A stretch of 35,884 nucleotides of DNA, from assembly GCA_011389815.1 (NCBI GenBank), contig JAABTP010000005.1:1-35884 (forward strand), written 5' to 3'. The notes beneath the pieces were generated by a model. The model was not told the DNA's origin, made no database searches, and worked only from the letters and a program-made list of their open reading frames with translations. Source of the DNA: Desulfobulbaceae bacterium (GTDB lineage Bacteria > Desulfobacterota > Desulfobulbia > Desulfobulbales > Desulfobulbaceae). The position numbers were made by a program, and so were the translations under genes. Shown one piece after another: positions 33,539 through 35,884 of this stretch; within the stretch, counting starts at the first letter, position 1; every line of letters starts with the position of its first letter.

Positions 33539-35134
33539 TCAACATCCCCATATTGCAATCTGACGACTGCCGTGCTGACGACTCTGCTGCCATATCTTGG
33601 CCTCCCATGCGATCTCTGGACCACGATCAAACAGGACAAGATGGGCCTCATCAGCATTAAAGGTATCACTGTACTCAGCAACCTGGTTCATGCCCTGCTC
33701 AATAAGCGTATCCAGGTTACCCCGCAATATCTTCAGCTCAATGACGATGCGTTGCACCGGGCCGAAGTACCCCTGTTCCTTGTCCAGAGGCCACTCAATA
33801 ACCAGGTCAGTGCGTTTCCGGCCCAGACCGTATTCCCTGCTGATCCTGCCGCCGCTGTTAATGATCCGCTGGAGAAAGGCCTGTAGCAGGAGCTGTGGCC
33901 CTGCCTCCTTATACTCAAAGCGTTCGATCCAGGATTCTGCATGCTCACGGAAGAATTGCTGAAACGCGGCCAGCAGCTTATGCATATCCAGCCGGTTCTC
34001 TGTATCCACATACCACTCCTGCTGCTCAACAATGGTATCCTGGGTGGAAGCGGTCAGTTCTCTGGGGATGATCTCCTGATAGATACGGTTGGCGATCCGT
34101 ACCTGGGGCTTGCGCTGAATCAGGCCAAGGTCCTCCAGGTATTGCAGGTCATCTGTGGGTACCTGAAAGGCTGTTGCATCACTGGCAAGGAGTGGAGCAA
34201 TGGTGCGGCGCACCCTGTCTTCCTGTAACTTATCCGCCAGCTGATCAAGATGGGTGGCGCGGGACTGAATCAGGCGTTCCCGTGCTGCCTGATACTGCTC
34301 CAGGCCAATGTCCCTGGTACGGTCACGGGCTGCCTTATCCTTCCAGGCCATCTCATAGGCAAGGGCATTGACCAACCAGGGTTGGCCCTGAGTGTCGAGC
34401 CAGACTTGGGGAAAGATCTCCTGGGCAAAGGCTTGCCCTGTCTCCTGGGTATGCTGTTGATACAGGGTATTGATCTCTTCCCTGGTAAAGTTGCCCATGC
34501 GCAGGGATTCTGCCTTGACATTAAAGGCTGACCCGCCAGTGATCACCTCGCCGTCTCCCTGTTGGATGCGGTAGTCCTTCACATCCCGGACACCGCAGAG
34601 GATGAGCGACTGGGGAAAGGCAGCCGGACGTTGGTTGTAGCCTTTGCGGAGCTGCCGCAGCACAGAGATCAGGGTATCGCCGACCAGGGCGTCTACTTCG
34701 TCCAGGAACAGGATTACAGGCTTTGCGCTCTCCTGAGACCATCGGGTCAGCAGGGCATCCAGAAGGCCGTGTCCATTACGTTTCTCCTTTTCTTCACACA
34801 GCCATTGATACAGGCGTTCGTCCCCAAGGTATATATTAGCTGATGCAGCAATGGCCCGTGCCACCTCAAAGATACCCTGCTCAACATCGCCCCGTGCGGT
34901 CTGGGCTGTTTCGATGTTAGCATACAGGCAGGTATATTCCTTGCCGTTGTTCAGGTACTCCATCAGGGCGAGCAGGAGTGAGGTCTTGCCGGTCTGTCGG
35001 GGGGCATGGAGGACAAAGTACTTCTTCTGCGCTATGAGCAGGAGCAGTTCCTCCAGGTCCAGGCGTGAGAGCGGGGGCAGGGTGTAGTGATCCTGCGGGT
35101 TGACCGGCCCTGCTGTATTGAAGAATCGTATCAT
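33539..35134 (-). CDS. AAA+ ATPase with C-terminal PD-(D/E)XK-like domain
   Basis: The 531-residue protein starts MIRFFNTAGPVNPQDHYTLP, the usual beginning of an AAA-like family. Walker A follows in LHAPRQTGKTSLLLALM (about residues 43-59) and Walker B in PVILFLDEVDALVGD (about 138-152). A winged-helix-like region covers about 300-350 (LLASDATAFQVPTDDLQYLE). The C-terminal third has GRKRTDLVIEWPLDKEQGY and RIVIELKILRGN, where Asp and the E-L-K triad form a PD-(D/E)XK nuclease-like site. It is unrelated in detail to the two paralogues at the left end but has the same logic of ATPase plus nuclease. Function unknown; defence or mobile-element roles are possible. Confidence 0.85.
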   Translation of the reverse strand: MIRFFNTAGPVNPQDHYTLPPLSRLDLEELLLLIAQKKYFVLHAPRQTGKTSLLLALMEYLNNGKEYTCLYANIETAQTARGDVEQGIFEVARAIAASANIYLGDERLYQWLCEEKEKRNGHGLLDALLTRWSQESAKPVILFLDEVDALVGDTLISVLRQLRKGYNQRPAAFPQSLILCGVRDVKDYRIQQGDGEVITGGSAFNVKAESLRMGNFTREEINTLYQQHTQETGQAFAQEIFPQVWLDTQGQPWLVNALAYEMAWKDKAARDRTRDIGLEQYQAARERLIQSRATHLDQLADKLQEDRVRRTIAPLLASDATAFQVPTDDLQYLEDLGLIQRKPQVRIANRIYQEIIPRELTASTQDTIVEQQEWYVDTENRLDMHKLLAAFQQFFREHAESWIERFEYKEAGPQLLLQAFLQRIINSGGRISREYGLGRKRTDLVIEWPLDKEQGYFGPVQRIVIELKILRGNLDTLIEQGMNQVAEYSDTFNADEAHLVLFDRGPEIAWEAKIWQQSRQHGSRQIAIWGC

Positions 35135-35360
35135 GGTATTTGGTATACGCGCTGGTGTTTCCTGGGCGTTGGGCTATATATATGTGTACAGGGCAAGGTA
35201 TCGTACTGCATTGCTTATGTCAAGCCTTGGGCAGAACGAGGTGATCTTTGTGTTTCCGCTCTTCTTGATTCAACGCAATTTATTGAAACGGAAAGCCGCA
35301 TCAGAAACTGTGCATTTGCGTAACACGATGTCGCGTATTCATAACACGCATGCAATCGTT

Positions 35361-35452
35361 CGGATCGAAACCATGCATTTGATCGGATCGAAACCATGCA
35401 TTTGATCGAATCGAAACCATGCATTTGATCAGATCGAAACCTATGTATGGCA
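35361..35452. repeat. 23-bp tandem repeat array
   Basis: Units near CGGATCGAAACCATGCATTT start at 35361, 35384 and 35407, with a diverged fourth at 35430. Each is a partial dyad (ATC.AAA...TTTGAT). Diverged related units extend to about 35303. The stretch 35135-35518 has no gene I can support. Confidence 0.8.
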
Positions 35453-35485
35453 TAGGGCGACAGGGTGCCTTTCCCTCAACCCGCT

Positions 35486-35513
35486 GTAGGGGCCCGGCAC
35501 ACCGTGCCCCTAC
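35486..35513. repeat. GTAGGGGC-type hairpin
   Basis: GTAGGGGC (35486-35493) and GTGCCCCTAC (35504-35513) can pair. It is related to the TAGGGGCGA hairpin inside the element at 12026-12110, a dispersed repeat type. Confidence 0.55.
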
Positions 35514-35518
35514 GCCAC

Positions 35519-35884
35519 CCCGATGCCCAGGGTGTTACCCTGGGCTTATTTGTTGAACCCCTTTGGGGTTCTTTGCTTATGGAGATATTGGAATCTGCTT
35601 GGCCCTGGACAGCACCTACAAACCGGAGAACCCTGAAAGGGTTCCGCTATACCAGGCCGGGGTAACACCCCGGAATCTCTGCTGCCTGCCTGTACGGGCA
35701 CCCCGATGCCCAGGGTGTTACCCTGGGCTTATTTGTTGAACCCCTTTGGGGTTCTTTGCTTATGGGGATATTGGAATCTGCTTGGCCCTGGACAGCACCT
35801 ACAAACTGGAGAACCCTGAAAGGGTTCCGCTATACCAGGCCGGGGTAACACCCCGGAATCTCTGCTGCCTGCCTGTACGGGCAC
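35519..35884. repeat. 183-bp tandem repeat made of REP-like hairpins (runs off the window)
   Basis: Two copies (about 35519-35701 and 35702-35884) differ at only a few bases. Each contains hairpins GCCCAGGG/CCCTGGGC, AACCCCTTTGGGGTT, GAACCC/GGGTTC and CCGGGGTAACACCCCGG. They belong to the same palindrome style as those around the IS200-type transposase. The array probably continues beyond 35884. Confidence 0.85.

Overview
The window reads as a piece of a Desulfobacterota-like genome of moderate GC, plausibly a gliding or filamentous member of the Desulfobulbia such as a cable bacterium. The placement is an inference. It rests on a two-CW protein, a GEMM-type riboswitch, expanded AAA-ATPase/PD-(D/E)XK families, Rpn-type transposase debris, REP-like palindromes and a Pil-Chp chemosensory operon. 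No rRNA, tRNA or CRISPR array was found.

Left part (1-6417, minus strand). There are two broken Rpn-family nuclease genes, a small SAM methyltransferase that overlaps one of them, an orphan LivM-type permease, and two tandem paralogous AAA-ATPase/PD-(D/E)XK proteins.

Conflict locus (6478-9866, plus strand). Behind an operator-like palindrome lies a tight three-gene cassette: a DUF6414-like protein, an EACC1-like adaptor, and a caspase-TM-Lcl (C-type-lectin-like) protein. The last exon-like stretch of the caspase gene switches to GC-rich, NNC-type codons, and a perfect hairpin starts 2 nt after the stop codon. This is the pattern expected of a variable region of a diversity-generating retroelement (DGR). 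No reverse transcriptase or template repeat was noticed in the window. I consider this the most interesting system here: a caspase death effector tied to a possibly hypermutable sensor.

Mobile and repeat zone (9734-10892). REP-like palindromes surround an IS200-type Y1 transposase, followed by a 21-bp minisatellite.

Envelope block (11165-14697). An outer-membrane beta-barrel protein is followed by a large exported protein with a His/Cys arrangement resembling clan CD peptidases.

Sensor block (15006-18857). A GEMM-like riboswitch sits over a tiny ORF, followed by six 18-bp palindromes spaced exactly 23 bp apart. Then come three secreted PilJ-domain-like proteins, ending in a duplicated convergent gene end.

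Pil-Chp operon (32793 down to 19268, minus strand). The order is a REC-DUF4388-zinc ribbon-TPR-REC protein, a CheY-like regulator, a PilI-like CheW, a giant ChpA-like kinase with four Hpt domains (three in a 645-bp repeat), two CheW-like proteins, a PilJ-like chemoreceptor and a periplasmic binding protein. It most likely controls type IV pilus or gliding behaviour. The binding protein and perhaps the PilJ-like secreted proteins would feed signals to the receptor.

Right end (32794-35884). An AT-rich spacer, a DUF2442 remnant, another AAA+/PD-(D/E)XK ATPase, a 23-bp repeat array and a 183-bp tandem repeat running off the window.
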